Part shown: positions 1 to 11,383 of the stretch, piece by piece
Position numbering within the stretch: the first letter of the stretch is position 1
Layout: each line of letters starts with the position of its first letter
Assembly (NCBI RefSeq): GCF_964204865.1
Contig: NC_135256.1
Span: 21,232,703-21,296,702, forward strand
Direction of reading: 5' to 3'
From: Styela clava
Lineage: Eukaryota > Chordata > Ascidiacea > Stolidobranchia > Styelidae
DNA: 64,000 nt
Notes under the pieces: model-generated
Told to the model about the DNA's origin: nothing
Databases searched by the model: none
The model's input: only the letters and a program-made list of their open reading frames with translations
Made by a program: the position numbers and the translations under genes

Positions 1-149
1 CGACATTTTGATAAAACAATATCGATGCAACGGAAACGGTTATTGCTGGGATAATGGTGAAATGAAATTTGAGAATTTGGATATTTATTGTTCTAAATTG
101 AAAAAAATACAAGGAAAACGAAAAAAAAAAATACTTTGCTAAATTAATA

Positions 150-1150
150 TGGGGAAAGCTTCCCAGGAATGGCAGTATATGCAAAAGTAGAAGGTACTAG
201 AATCAAATTACAAAATCCTGAAACTGAATTAACACGATACGTAAAACAAAACACAAGAGGGACGAACCATAATTAGGACTAGAATCAAATGGACAGAAGA
301 GGGAGAGAATATTGTTTTATTTTATAAAAATTTATTAAAAAAAGAAGAGAAAAAGAAATTATCTAAATATTTTTGACCAAAAATGATTTGATTTGAAACC
401 AAATTGATTAAAACGATAAAAAATGGATAGTATTATTGATGTTTATGATCAGAAAGAAATTCAGAATGAAAGTATCCCATATTATCACAAAGACACTGAA
501 GTATATTTTATTGTACAGGAAACGTTAATTGGGAATTATAATAAACAAATAACAGATGACCAGAAAGATTATTTGGATAATGAACTTGAGCATGTGATGA
601 CAGAACTTAAATATAGCTCCTGGTTTAGATGGGTTAACATAATAATTATACTCAAATTTTTGGATTAAAACCCATATTACTGTTGCTATATTGCCTAAAA
701 GCTACCACCAAGTGAGAGAAATTAACGAGAGTCATAAACTCATATATAAGAATGCGACAACGAAATCAGCCATCTGAAAAAAAAACTCATATATAAGAAC
801 GGAGTAAAGGAAGACATAAACAATTGGCATCCTATTACATTCCTTAATTTCGATTACAAATTGATAGCTAAAATTATTAACAGAATGAAAAGCGTATTAC
901 CAAACCTAATTGATAATAACCAAAGTGTGTTCGTTCCAGGGAGAGCAATCCATGAAAATCTTCTTTCCATTAGTAACGATATATTTTAGTCAAATAAAGA
1001 AAATACTTGTAAAATTACTGAAAAACGGATTTGGAAAATACATCATAAATTATATAATTACTTTATATAAAAATACTTCATCAAATATAAATGTGGTGAT
1101 GTCCATAAAATACTGTTATATACTATTCTTTATGTTTATTATATGACGTA
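150..1150 (+). mobile_element. Tx1/L1-type LINE ORF2 fragment, decayed
   Basis: Broken reading frames on the plus strand read as pieces of a non-LTR retrotransposon ORF2. Around 255-350 a stretch reads like the linker that follows the endonuclease in L1/Tx1 elements (WTEEGENIVLFYKN). At 785-960 a reverse transcriptase block reads NNWHPITFLNFDYKLIAKI and then FVPGRAIHENLL, the conserved start of the L1-type RT domain. The same block recurs in the longer LINE at 13,100-13,260 (WRPITLLNFEYKLMAKV, FVPGRSIHDNML). Internal stops and missing catalytic segments show that this is a dead, internally deleted copy. Family placement rests on motif recognition only. Confidence 0.75.
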
Positions 1151-1382
1151 ATAATATTTGAACATGTAGTGATCAGGTCTAGACCATGTGATAGAACATT
1201 TCGAAACTTAGACTATGTGACAGCAGACGTGTGTTGTAGTTCAATTTAATATATATTCTGTGAGCAACTGAAGTCTGTGTTCAAGTCTTTGGATAGCAGC
1301 GATACAGCACAAAAATGCGTTTCGGATCAAATCAGTTAACCGTGACAAAACGCACAAAAATAGCAATGACTCAGTAAAAATT

Positions 1383-1424
1383 TGTTTTTATTGTGGTGAC
1401 TCGTTTCCACACAAAGGTCAGTGT
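1383..1424 (+). mobile_element. Retrotransposon Gag zinc-knuckle fragment
   Basis: The plus strand encodes CFYCGDSFPHKGQC, a pattern found in the Gag/Pol junction region of Ty3/gypsy elements, followed by a short basic stretch ending at a stop near 1480. No protease or RT follows, because a hAT MITE begins at 1524. It is probably a remnant of an LTR retrotransposon like the one at 6.5-9.5 kb. The call rests on this one motif. Confidence 0.45.
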
Positions 1425-1523
1425 CTAGAATACTTCGTAAAACAAAGAAAATGGGAATTATCATCACTAAAAAACAGCAAATAAAAATATTAGTCACACC
1501 GATTATCACAGGTGAATAATATC

Positions 1524-1971
1524 CAGTGGCGTAGCATCTACCCCCGCAACCACCGCGGCCCACAGCGCAAAGGGGCCCAAGCGGTAAGAATTTAGAAATT
1601 TAGGCCGCAAAACCAAAAGCTGCATTGCAAAACCAGTAATGCACATATTATAACGATGGTGTTAGTTCTGCTCAAATCGTTTTGTTACGTAACAATGCCA
1701 GGGAGTCGTCGATTTTCGGCGTCTTGTGGTTTGATCGCACCGGCAAAATTACGAAGGCTGTCAGAATGATGTCGAAAGCAAAACCTCTCAGTGACATACA
1801 GAAACGCAGCAAAGGGCAGAAGAGGAAGCACGTATGAAAAAAATTAAAGTAATCAAGATAAACGGCAAATTTTAGGTTACCATTGCCTTTTAATAGCGAC
1901 ATTTTATGCTTTTTGATGAAATAAAAAATGCGTTGTTTTAGCTTATGTCCGAGAGTTTTGCTACGCCACTG
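1524..1971. mobile_element. hAT-type MITE (448 bp) with 8-bp target duplication
   Basis: The element begins CAGTGGCGTAGC at 1524-1535 and ends with the exact inverse, GCTACGCCACTG, at 1960-1971. It is flanked by a perfect 8-bp direct repeat, ATAATATC, at 1516-1523 and 1972-1979. An 8-bp duplication and CAGTGGCGTAGC termini are typical of hAT elements. Inside, near 1765-1840 on the plus strand, a short frame reads KPLSDIQKRSKGQKRK, similar to the N-terminal tail of some hAT transposases. This suggests an internal deletion derivative of an autonomous hAT rather than unrelated filler. No transposase domain remains. Confidence 0.88.
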
Positions 1972-1979
1972 ATAATATC

Positions 1980-3560
1980 CAATGAATGCACCTGAGCTGG
2001 TAGTGATATTTGAGAATAATAAATTGCTACCGGTAGACACTACCGGTTGCCGAATTTTTTGGAAAATTTAGTGATTTAAAAATGTCTTACTAAGGAGGAA
2101 TTCCTCCTTGCTAGAAAACGCTGATTTAATTGTTTTTATCCTTTTTCGGATAATTTACCTCGGCATCAAATATTAAGGCAGCTTTACTTACAGATTAATT
2201 CCTGCTATGAATGTTCAAAATTACGATAATTTTAAATTGATTTCGATAGCACAGTGTGTTTGTTTTGTAAAATAGTATACTTTCTCCCCAATCACGATGC
2301 CCTGATATATCAATTAATCATGGCCTCGAATATCACTGATATATGTATAATATGTTGATAGCGTGATCGGATAGCTGCGCGCTTCCCATTGTGTTCAAGC
2401 CAAATTTTCCTTATTGTGCAAACGTTGAATTTCAGTTCTATAAGTTAGAATATCTTATTCGATTTAGATGCAAATGACAGTAAACTTCTTTATCAAATCT
2501 TCGTAGTTTTGGAAGTTATATTTCACTTCGAAGTAAACGCGAAATTCGACACCTGGCGAATTGACAATTACTTTTAGCAAATCCATCTAGGCTGCAAATA
2601 TAACAATGTCTTGTTTATAATGGGAATCGTTTATCGCAAATGGCAGTCATTTTTTTATTCCATTTTGTATTGCGTTTGCGTTTTTTTCAATAGTCTGTCA
2701 ACTCCATTGTATATTTTTTCTACATACAAAATTTCATTAAAATAAAACCAAAAGACAAACATTGATTCACGCTCATACTCGGATCATGCAGAATATAAAA
2801 TGAATAAGAAAGTATGATCACGAGTGCTTCACAGCTTCCAGGTTTCGCCGATATATCGTACAGTGAAAATATAGTAGAGCGACATCAATATTATACAATA
2901 GAGATAAAATACTTCATTTTACCAAATAAAGTACCTTCCAGATAGCAAAACTTTATTAGATGTTCGTCTTCTATGTGAGTTTGATAAATGGTATGTTTAA
3001 AATACTTAATGTCATATATATATAATAGTTTTATTGGTAACGCCCACTTTGTCTTTGATTGCTAGAATGCGTAAAATCATTACAAACTCAGTGTATTTTT
3101 ATGACGGTCTCATTTTTTTTAAATGTTCAATCGAAAACATTTGCGTGGTTCTTCGAGCGTCATTATTAGATTTATCTGATTCACAGCTGGAATACTGTGT
3201 TTTTCACTTTTTATTTAAATGTTTCATGGGAGAAACACAAAATAAACTATATACATATGCATGTTTAAGCTTTCTTCCCATTTCCCACAGAGCCTGCGAC
3301 TGGGCCCTGTACCAATTTACCATTTTTTAATTGAAACTACTAGAATCAATTGTATACATCGGATATGCGCCTCGGTTAACGGATATATATATGACTGAAA
3401 TTCTTCTTCCCTGATCATTAGTATGTGCTGCATAAGCAAGCCAAAAGAAGTGTCTTGCGTATGGGATGGTCAAGTGTGTGCGAATACATGAATGTGAGAA
3501 TGAGTGTATATCGACTTCGTAATCAGCAAACCCGACAATAAATCAATTGGTCAAAAAAAA
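1980..3560. other. No recognisable gene
   Basis: This is AT-rich sequence with only short open frames. The longest is a 98-codon plus-strand frame at 3034-3330 with no recognised domain, hydrophobic and without splice context. I see no repeat boundaries. Confidence 0.5.
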
Positions 3561-4025
3561 AATATGGCCCCGGATACCTATTATGACCAATATTTATTTC
3601 ATGTCCTTTTATTGGGGATAAATACCATTTTCTTTTAAGAATATCAAGCGCGACTCCGTCTAATAATACATTTTGAACCTCATTTATTGGTTTACTCATT
3701 GTACTTCAAATATTTAACATTCAAGTTTTGTAATGTATTTAACTAATTTAATGTATTTAACTAATTTATTATGTTTCCAGAAGTTATGACACCCTTTTTC
3801 CGAAACGCCCAATCGATCGTGCCTGCCGGTACCAATTTATCAATCCTGAATAAAACAACTAGGGACAAGTGCCTTCATCAGATATTCAACCAGGGTAACT
3901 AATATTTTCATTTCTTGGTAGTTTATTAGTAATGATCCACTATCTTTTTTGCAATCCTATTAGTCATCAAGTTCGTGCGACTCCTTCTAATACTATGTCC
4001 TCACCCTCATTCTCGTGTAACGGCT
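3560..4025. repeat. Diverged 340-bp tandem repeat units, left part
   Basis: Phrases here recur in order at 5956-6485: a TCCTTTTATTGGGGATAA-like block, a GCGACTCC-TCTAATA block, a CATTTATTGG block, a run rich in AACTAATTTAT, then CCTTTTTCCGAA and GGTACCAATTTATCA. The units are strongly diverged, with many indels. The array seems to have been split by the sequence at 4030-5955. Confidence 0.6.
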
Positions 4026-5081
4026 CCTGAAACGGTCTCCGCGTTTGGTAAAAATACCGGCTTTTTCGTGTTATAATAAATTTTTCTGTCTCATAATAAC
4101 TACAATAATTCAAAATGTCTCTCTATTTTAATTCATTTGTGTTCAAGGTAACTCGCGGTTGCGGCGACTCACGACAAAATAAACTCATTACTTATCTAAA
4201 ATATCACGCCAATCCGCGGACATAATAAAGTGTGATCAACTGCCCGATTATATTTAGTTTATATATATATTGCACTCATGCGAATTCGTTGTCGTCAATA
4301 GAAAGATCTGATATAATATCCCAGAAAGTATATTTGATTTAGTACGAATAAAATACATGTAAAGTATATTAGTAGATGGAAAATACATATTCATCGAAAC
4401 GAAATCCCCGCGGTACGGCTTCTGAGTCAGTCCTCGAGATTACGCCAGTCGTTAAAAGTGCCGACTTTTTCAACGTTTTTACTGTTGAATAAAATACACA
4501 ATCCATGATTGATATACTTATTTCAAATGGTTGTTTTATTCATTTAATTGTGATAAATCAAATCTGCGATTGCGTCGATAAAATAAAAGCACCAGTACTT
4601 CAAAATAACACTGTAATCCGTAATCCTAACAAGGTCGATTACATTTTGTTTTGATTTGTATTCTTGCCAATTTCACCAATATGTCGAGGGAAATTTCAGA
4701 TTTAGGAAAAAAAACCACCGAAATCAAGATTTTTAGGGCTTAAATAACACGCCACGTTGACGTAAACAATGGAGATTCAAACAAAATGCAATCGCAAACG
4801 CCTTAGCGACAACAATTGATTGAAATTTTACGTGTGTTATGTAAACGTTTAAGCAGAAAACACATAGGTTTATTGCTTGTTTAGTTTTACCTAATAATTA
4901 GTTTGACTTTGCCAAGTATTGCAAACTGAGCGGAAAAACGAAAATGTATGATGACCAACCACTATTTGGCTTTATACATACGACAGTGAATGGCGAAGTT
5001 GTACTCCGAAGCGTTTTATGCCTAAACAATCTGAGCAATGACGCTATGAGACCAACACTCAGTTATAGCGCCATCTTAATA
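4026..5081. other. No recognisable gene
   Basis: No open frame with a recognised product. The segment sits between two parts of the same diverged tandem repeat and is probably inserted material. I could not find its termini. Confidence 0.4.
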
Positions 5082-5838
5082 TCGTCACGCTAATAACCGA
5101 ATTGCGTAAGTCATTTTTAGCAGTTTTGAGAAAACGTAAAAAACTTCCTAATGATATTGTTTTGTCATTGAGAGTCAATAATTTGCCATGGTCCAATTTT
5201 TTAATCGTAGCCGGATTTAAGTTAATTTGTATGACGCAGTTAAGTGACGTCATAATGGCGCACTGTGACTTAGGCAGAAATGTGTCTATGACTTGGGGAC
5301 ATACGAAATTTTGCAACTTTACTATATAAAACGAATGTAATTTTCAGTATCTACAATGTCTAATCCCCAAAATAGCTAATCAGTTTCAATTACAATATTT
5401 TTTATGTTCAAAAATATATATTTCAATAATATAACACGTTCTGCGCACCCACCGAAATAAGACTAAGATTAATTAGCCTACCAAGGTGAATTGGACTCAG
5501 ACAGTGAATATCACAAGTGCACGCCTTCCTATACTGTAGTATAAATTCAAATTAATACGCGTTATGCTAGAATTCGAGATGCAAAAACTCGAAAATACTT
5601 AGCCGAGGTTATTTTGCCTTTGTGACGTCACAATAGTCCTACGGTAACAATGATAATTCATTATGACGAAAAAATTGCACAAATGTGCATGTCATACTAA
5701 ATCTCCATTTTTATGGGTTTCGGAACTCTTAAAATAATATCTGAGTTAACAGGTGCGCAGCATTACATAAATACCTATTTTATAAAAAACTCAAAATCGC
5801 CAAAAATGACTTACGCAATTCGGTTATTAGCGTGACGA
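5082..5838. mobile_element. 757-bp TIR element, Tc1/mariner-like TA duplication
   Basis: The left end reads TCGTCACGCTAATAACCGAA and continues into a GTAAGTCATTTTTAGC block. The right end at about 5790-5838 is its inverse. TA lies immediately outside both ends (5080-5081 and 5839-5840), as expected for a Tc1/mariner-type element. The inverted repeat is about 45 bp with few mismatches. The interior has only short frames and no DDE transposase, so the element is non-autonomous. A solo copy of the right arm lies at 47740-47793. Confidence 0.8.
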
Positions 5839-5869
5839 TATATAACAACTTGTTCATCAAAAAAGAATT

Positions 5870-5954
5870 ATTTCAAAGCAGAAAAGGGGGGGGGGGTCGA
5901 AGTTTGTAAAATTTTTCAAAGGGGGGCGCGGCTCAAAAAGTTTAAGAACCACTG
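5870..5954. mobile_element. Terminus of a hAT element
   Basis: Read on the minus strand from 5954, the sequence begins CAGTGGTTCTTAAACTTTTT and runs on through a C-rich block (the poly-G at about 5886-5898). This is a common hAT end. No matching partner end is visible nearby, so this is a one-ended remnant or the partner is highly diverged. Confidence 0.6.
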
Positions 5955-5955
5955 G

Positions 5956-6485
5956 CCTAGCATATGTGCTGACCGAACGCATGCGACTCTTTCTAATACT
6001 GCGTTTTGAATATCATTATTGGGGTCACTTGTTGCACTTTGCGTGCTCAACATTTAATTGGAGTATTTTTTCCGAATTCATTATATTTTTAAAAGTTATT
6101 ACGCTCATTTTACCTTCTTTCCGAAGTGACTAAATAAGAGCCTACCGGTAACAATTTATTATTCTCAAATACCTTTACTAGACTCAAATGCATCCATTGG
6201 ATATTCAGCTAGGCTAATCATTGTGACTAACATTTTATTTTTATTTCCTGTTTTTTTATTGGTGATAATTCCCATTTTCTTTATTTTTCGAAGTGCCTAG
6301 CATATGTGGTGATCGAGCGCGTGCGCCTTCTTACAATACTACGTTTTAAATACTATCATTGGGTTTTTTGCAATTTGCATGTTCAATATTTAATTTGAAT
6401 ATTTTTAACTAATTCATAATATTTTTAAAAGTTAGTATTACGCCCATTTCACCCTTTTTCCGAAGTGTCTAAATAACTGCCTATT
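5956..6485. repeat. Diverged tandem repeat, 341-bp unit plus partial unit
   Basis: Unit one (about 5956-6296) and a partial unit two (about 6297-6485) start with GCCTAGCATATGTG. They share TATTTTTAAAAGTTA, CGCCCATTTCACCC-like and TTTCCGAAGTG blocks in order. The period is about 341 bp. Related units occur at 3560-4025. Confidence 0.7.
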
Positions 6486-6529
6486 TTTAGTTCGTCCCGT
6501 AAAAACGTGCGATTCTACTGCAATGTTTA

Positions 6530-9510
6530 GGCATTAGAGGGCAACGAATATTTTCTTCATTATCAGCAGTTGCTGCGCTTGAAATGCAGTTTTGTAAAAA
6601 AGACAGTGTGAAAATGCAAAGACATTTATTTTGGAATAGAAAACAACATGATGGTGAATTGATAATAGAATATGTCGCTGCACTCAGAGACTGGAACCTG
6701 ATACGCTGCCTTTGGATCAAGCAGTAAAACGGGCTTGTCAAATTGAAACTGCACATGAAGAATCACATCGTATTCAGAAGGAAAAACTACCAACGGTTCA
6801 AAAAATAAGAACGTCCTATTGTGCAAAGAATTCGGAGACAAAGATATCACAACCAATAGAAAAATCAAACAGCAAATTCATCGTATAGTAAACAACATTG
6901 TAATGGTTGTAGATCAAACTCTCATGCTTCGTATAGTAGAAGTTGTTGTAATAAAAATTATATTAAGAAATTGTTTTCGAACTATGAAGTTTGGGTTATT
7001 GATTTACCAAATCTTCAATATGGAAATGAGACCGTTGATGTATTTTCATTTTTTGTAACTGAAAAGGAAGTTAGTCTTATGGGAGTTGATTTATTTGATC
7101 GTTGAATTTTAAAGTTACGTTATAGTACTACTGTGAATTCTATTGATTTTCGTGCTAAGTATTCACGCAAGCTAAAGTATCCACTGGCCTAGGTGAAGTG
7201 TCAAAATTCCAACATGATCTTATGGTTGATCATACAATCAAGCCAATATCTCAAAAACTGAGAAAGTTACCATTTTTAGTTCGTGCTCGTGTGCCTACAA
7301 TGACAGAGCTCACAGCAAAATTTCTTAGCTCTTCAGTGTTTTCGAAACTGATATACGTCGAAGTTATGAACAAGTACCATTAGCTAAAGATAAAATATAT
7401 CTTACTGCTTTTATAACATATGATTCTACATATCAGTAAAAAAGAATCCCTTGCGCCATGGTCTAGGCTCAGTGCCCTCTTAACTTTCAACAAATTTTGT
7501 CATTAATTTTGAAACAGCAGATAATGTTATTATGCTTGGTATAAATCAAGCAGACCATAATGGAAACTTGATAAAATTCTTAGAAAACTTGCTGAGTATA
7601 ATTTAACATTAACAATTTAATGTGATAAATGTCAATTTTTTATAAGTTGTATTAATTTTGTCGGTTACAAAATTCCCGGTTCTCGTGTACACTTGAAGCA
7701 AATGTTGAATCTGTTTTGAATATTCCCACGCCTAAAAATTTAAAACAGTTACAATTTTTTCTTGCAACTACTAACTTTATTTGAAATTTGTGCAAAATTA
7801 TGCAAATGCTGCTGAACCACTGAGAAAACGTTTACGAAAATATATTCTTTGGGAATGGACTGACTTACAGTCAAATGATGTCAATAAGCTAAAAGAAAGC
7901 ATAACACTTATACTTGCTCATTTCAATCCAAATGCTCAAACTATTGTATCCACTGATGCTCCTGGTTATGCTATTGATGCTGTATTGTCACAGATTGACA
8001 GACAATGCAATGAAGGGTCTGTCGCATTTGCATCAAAACCTTTGAATAGCACAGAGAGAAAATACTCAACTTGTGGAAGAGAAGCACTTAAATCAATTTA
8101 TGCATGAACACTAGCATATTTATTTGTATGTGAATAAATTTATACTTTTTACTGATTATGAAGCTTTTAAATCATTGTTTTTAGAGTGGATCTTGTCACA
8201 AACCATTGAGAATATACCTATGGACCGATAGATTGCCCCTGTAAAATTTCAAAGTATAGCATGTAAGTCGAAAATTGAAGTAGCTGATATGCTACTTCAG
8301 TAGATTTGTGCCAGATTATGTAAAGAAATCTGAAAATAAATATGATTCAGATTTCTTTGAAATTAATCTAGATAGATAGGTTACCAAACAATACCCGTAA
8401 GAAGAGTCTAAAATTGATCCAGTGTTTCAAGAAGTTGTAAAATGTTCACTACAATTTTGCTAGATAGTTCTCTAATTTATAAACTGGGACATGAATTAAG
8501 TGTCTGGAATGATGTTTGCCTTGCAGAAAGATCTCGTGCTATAGTTCCAAGTTGACTGAGAAATCGAGTCCTAAAGATGGCACACAGTGGACATACTGAA
8601 ATGGCCAGAAGTTGCAGAGAAAATGTATGGGGGCCGAGATTAAATGTACAAATCGAAGATTTTGTTTGCAATAGTCAATCTTCTGCAATGAGTGGGAAAT
8701 CATTCGAACCTGTCGAATGCCGAACGATCACTCCAATCAATACCGTGACCTAGTGAGCCTATGAAAGATCTTTCAATTGATGTTTTTGGAGAAATGCAAA
8801 TTGCACCATTAAAAGACTGATTTGCTGTTGGTATAAATGACCTTCATTTGAAATGGCCTGAAGTTGCTTTGATATCTAATGTAACATCCACATATCTAAT
8901 AATCACATTAGAAGAATTATTCGCTAGACGGGGAATTCCTGAATCTCCCAAATAGCTCCTGATAACGGTTCTGTTTTTTGGTGACCGTACATTTGAACAG
9001 ACGTCCATTTGAATGTGTATATCGGCGGATTCAATTTATATGCGGGTTCTAAAACCCATGGGTTAGGGTTGTTATGGGTTCAAATATCCGTAAAACAAAA
9101 ATAATTCATAGATTCAATAGTATGCAGGTGCAATTGTCGTGGGTTCAAATGCAACGGAACCCTGTTTTTTTTTGTATCTAATGAGTTCAAACATTTTCTT
9201 GCAACACATGGCATAAAACAGAAGTTATGTGCATTAGAGATTAGACAACCCTACGTCCAACTCTGTCACAGAGAGGTTTGACAAAGTTCTGAAGGAGGGA
9301 CTGAAGACTTATTTGAGAGAAGGGAAGACAGTTGATAAAGTTATTCGACCGATTTTACGAAAGTGTAGAGCTGTTACTGAGCTCATACTGTTAGTTCGAA
9401 AATTGGCATTGTCTACTATATGGGGATTTTCCCAAAGTGAAACTACAAATGGAAAATTCCAGATGTCCATACATGTTTCCAGTCGACTCTCGCTGGACAA
9501 GTCTAATCTT
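6530..9510 (+). mobile_element. Decayed Ty3/gypsy LTR retrotransposon gag-pol
   Basis: Fragments occur in canonical order, joined by many stops and frameshifts. A Gag piece with HDGELIIEYVAALRD lies at about 6620. A knuckle-like block is near 6900. A protease-end block ends EVSLMGVDLFDR at about 7075. The pre-RT linker with QKLRKLPFLVRARV is at 7240-7300. RT blocks (YLTAFITYDSTYQ; a CDKCQFF block near 7625) lie at 7395-7780. RNase H with STDAPGYAIDAVLSQ and ERKYSTCGREAL is at 7950-8095. An integrase zinc region with MAHSGHTEMARSC is near 8580, and integrase core pieces such as LEELFARRGIPE (about 8910) and FKHFLATHGIKQKL follow to 9510. LTRs were not located. The gene order and RNase H motif place it in Ty3/gypsy. 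Confidence 0.85.
8981..9172. mobile_element. Small insertion inside the gypsy integrase core
   Basis: The integrase core reads into a DNG-S-V-F block at about 8965-8977 and resumes with VSNEFKHFL at about 9175. Between them lie about 190 bp that break the conserved segment. The junctions share CTGTTTTTT (8971 and 9162), a possible 9-bp target duplication. The insert starts GGTGACCGTACATTTGAACA and contains a GGGTTAGGGTT motif near 9060. Family unknown. Confidence 0.55.
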
Positions 9511-9583
9511 GCTGTTTGATTAAGGTTTAAGATTGAGCGAAATAGTTACTGTAGGCATTAAAATATATTAACGTGTGGGGGAG

Positions 9584-11383
9584 ATGGGTGACGACGACGG
9601 CGATGATGATGATTTTATTATCACACATAGAAACACCATTAATGTGAAATTATCAAACAACCGATGGCTGAAAGGAGAAGATGTAAAAAAGCTTATATTT
9701 TTAGTAAATTGGACCTAAAACAATATCTAGCTTTTATGCAATTGACAATACCTGGCGTATAAAATTTAAGACGAAAGAAGCATTCAATAAAGTATTGGAA
9801 GAAGAGATAAAATATGAATATAATGAGGAATGTTTCTCAAGGCCATGCCAGAAGAGGTAATATCTAATGTAACAAAGTGACTAAAAGTATAAGTCACATA
9901 CCAGCAGAAGTATCAAATAAAACAGAAACAAAGCTCTTGTCAACGTTTGCTGGTGAAGTCAAGGCAGTAACAAGAAATGATGATGAAGACGGTATAGATC
10001 AAGGGGTGCGAAGATGTAAAGTGATTCTCAATACAGACATCCCTCCAAAAATCAAGCTTCCGGAAAAATATACTGGAGATGAAATTGAGATAACGTACTA
10101 AAGTAGACCAAGAAATATGAAGAAACTCATAGATTGGTGGTATATATATATATGTCATTCAATAAACCACCAAGTGGAACAATGCATGCCCAAGGAGGAG
10201 AGATGCAGATTTTGTGGTGGGCAAGGCAAACCACAATTGGAAAAAGACTGCCTTTTGAAAAAGAAACAAGAAAAAGACCAAAATGTACAAACACGAAAAG
10301 ATCAACTCTAGGGCATTAACAATCAAGTACAACAACAGAAAGAAATAGAGGCAAATCCACAACCCTAGAAAAACAAAGAAACAAGTGACGAAATAGCACA
10401 AAATATTTTCGAACAAAAGGCACGGGAACAAAACCAAGATGCAATAGCAGAAATACAAGAAGAGCTTCGTAAACAATCAACAAAAGTAACTGCCAAAATC
10501 CTCAACTCATTTCGAAATAAATACAGAGTCAGCATCCAATACTATAATTCAACCTTCAAACATTCAGACAGAAACTAGCGGAATTGAAGAGATCTTCAAG
10601 ACAACAAATTCGACTGAATCAGCAGAAGAATCTGAAACGCAACAAATCAATCCTAATATATAAGAATCAATATTAATGATAGGGAATTTACAACTTAAAC
10701 GTATGGCATCGAAAATCGATACAAAAAAGTTTGTATCAAGAAAATACCTAGAGGAAGATTTTGTGACATAGGAAAAGCTTTACAAAATATCAATTACAAT
10801 GAGGTGATCGTATATGTGGGAACTAATGACATAAAAGACACCTCATATGACGATACCAAAATATTTATCAGAAAGACAATTCAGGAAGCGAAAAAAATTT
10901 CTCAAAATATATATCTATTTATGCGGAAGTGTACCAAGACAAGGTATTAGCCGTGGAGATGAAGGTTGTGATTGCCTAAATAAAGAAACCCAATCAGTAG
11001 CATTCCAACATAGTGTTTATTATATAACCAGACCCGAACATCTTTCAGAGGATATGATAATAGACAGTTATTTTGAAAAAGATATGATTCATTTAAGTGA
11101 ACGGGGTGCGACAGAAGTTGTGGATACAAAAAGTGAGTTCATAAATATCAAAGATTCATTAACAAGGCAAAAAGGACACATAGACAAGATGGTCAAGAAG
11201 TTAACAATAAACACAAGAAATCAGACGAAGAAATCAATTCTGAACCTACAGCAACAATACATATTGAAGAAATGGAAACATCTGAGCAAAGTTCAAAACC
11301 TAACCCAGGACTTGAAGGTGTGCCTGATGGGGATAAGGAGATTACTCAGGATAGGCATACAATGTCACAGCCTGTTTAACTAA
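9584..11383 (+). mobile_element. LINE ORF1 with zinc knuckle and SGNH-like esterase domain, frameshifted
   Basis: ORF1 seems to begin at 9584 with an acidic N-terminus (MGDDDGDDDD) after a G-rich leader. A knuckle-like segment with Cys at CRFCGGQGKPQLEKDC lies at about 10,200-10,250. Downstream, near 10,805-10,900, EVIVYVGTNDIKDTS contains the GTND block III of SGNH/GDSL hydrolases. DMIHLSERG at 11,080-11,108 carries the D-x-x-H of block V. A possible block I (MIGNLQLKRM) lies near 10,677. Esterase domains in ORF1 are known from several non-LTR clades; the proposed role is lipid or membrane interaction. The frame is broken repeatedly, so the product is not made from this copy. Confidence 0.7.
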
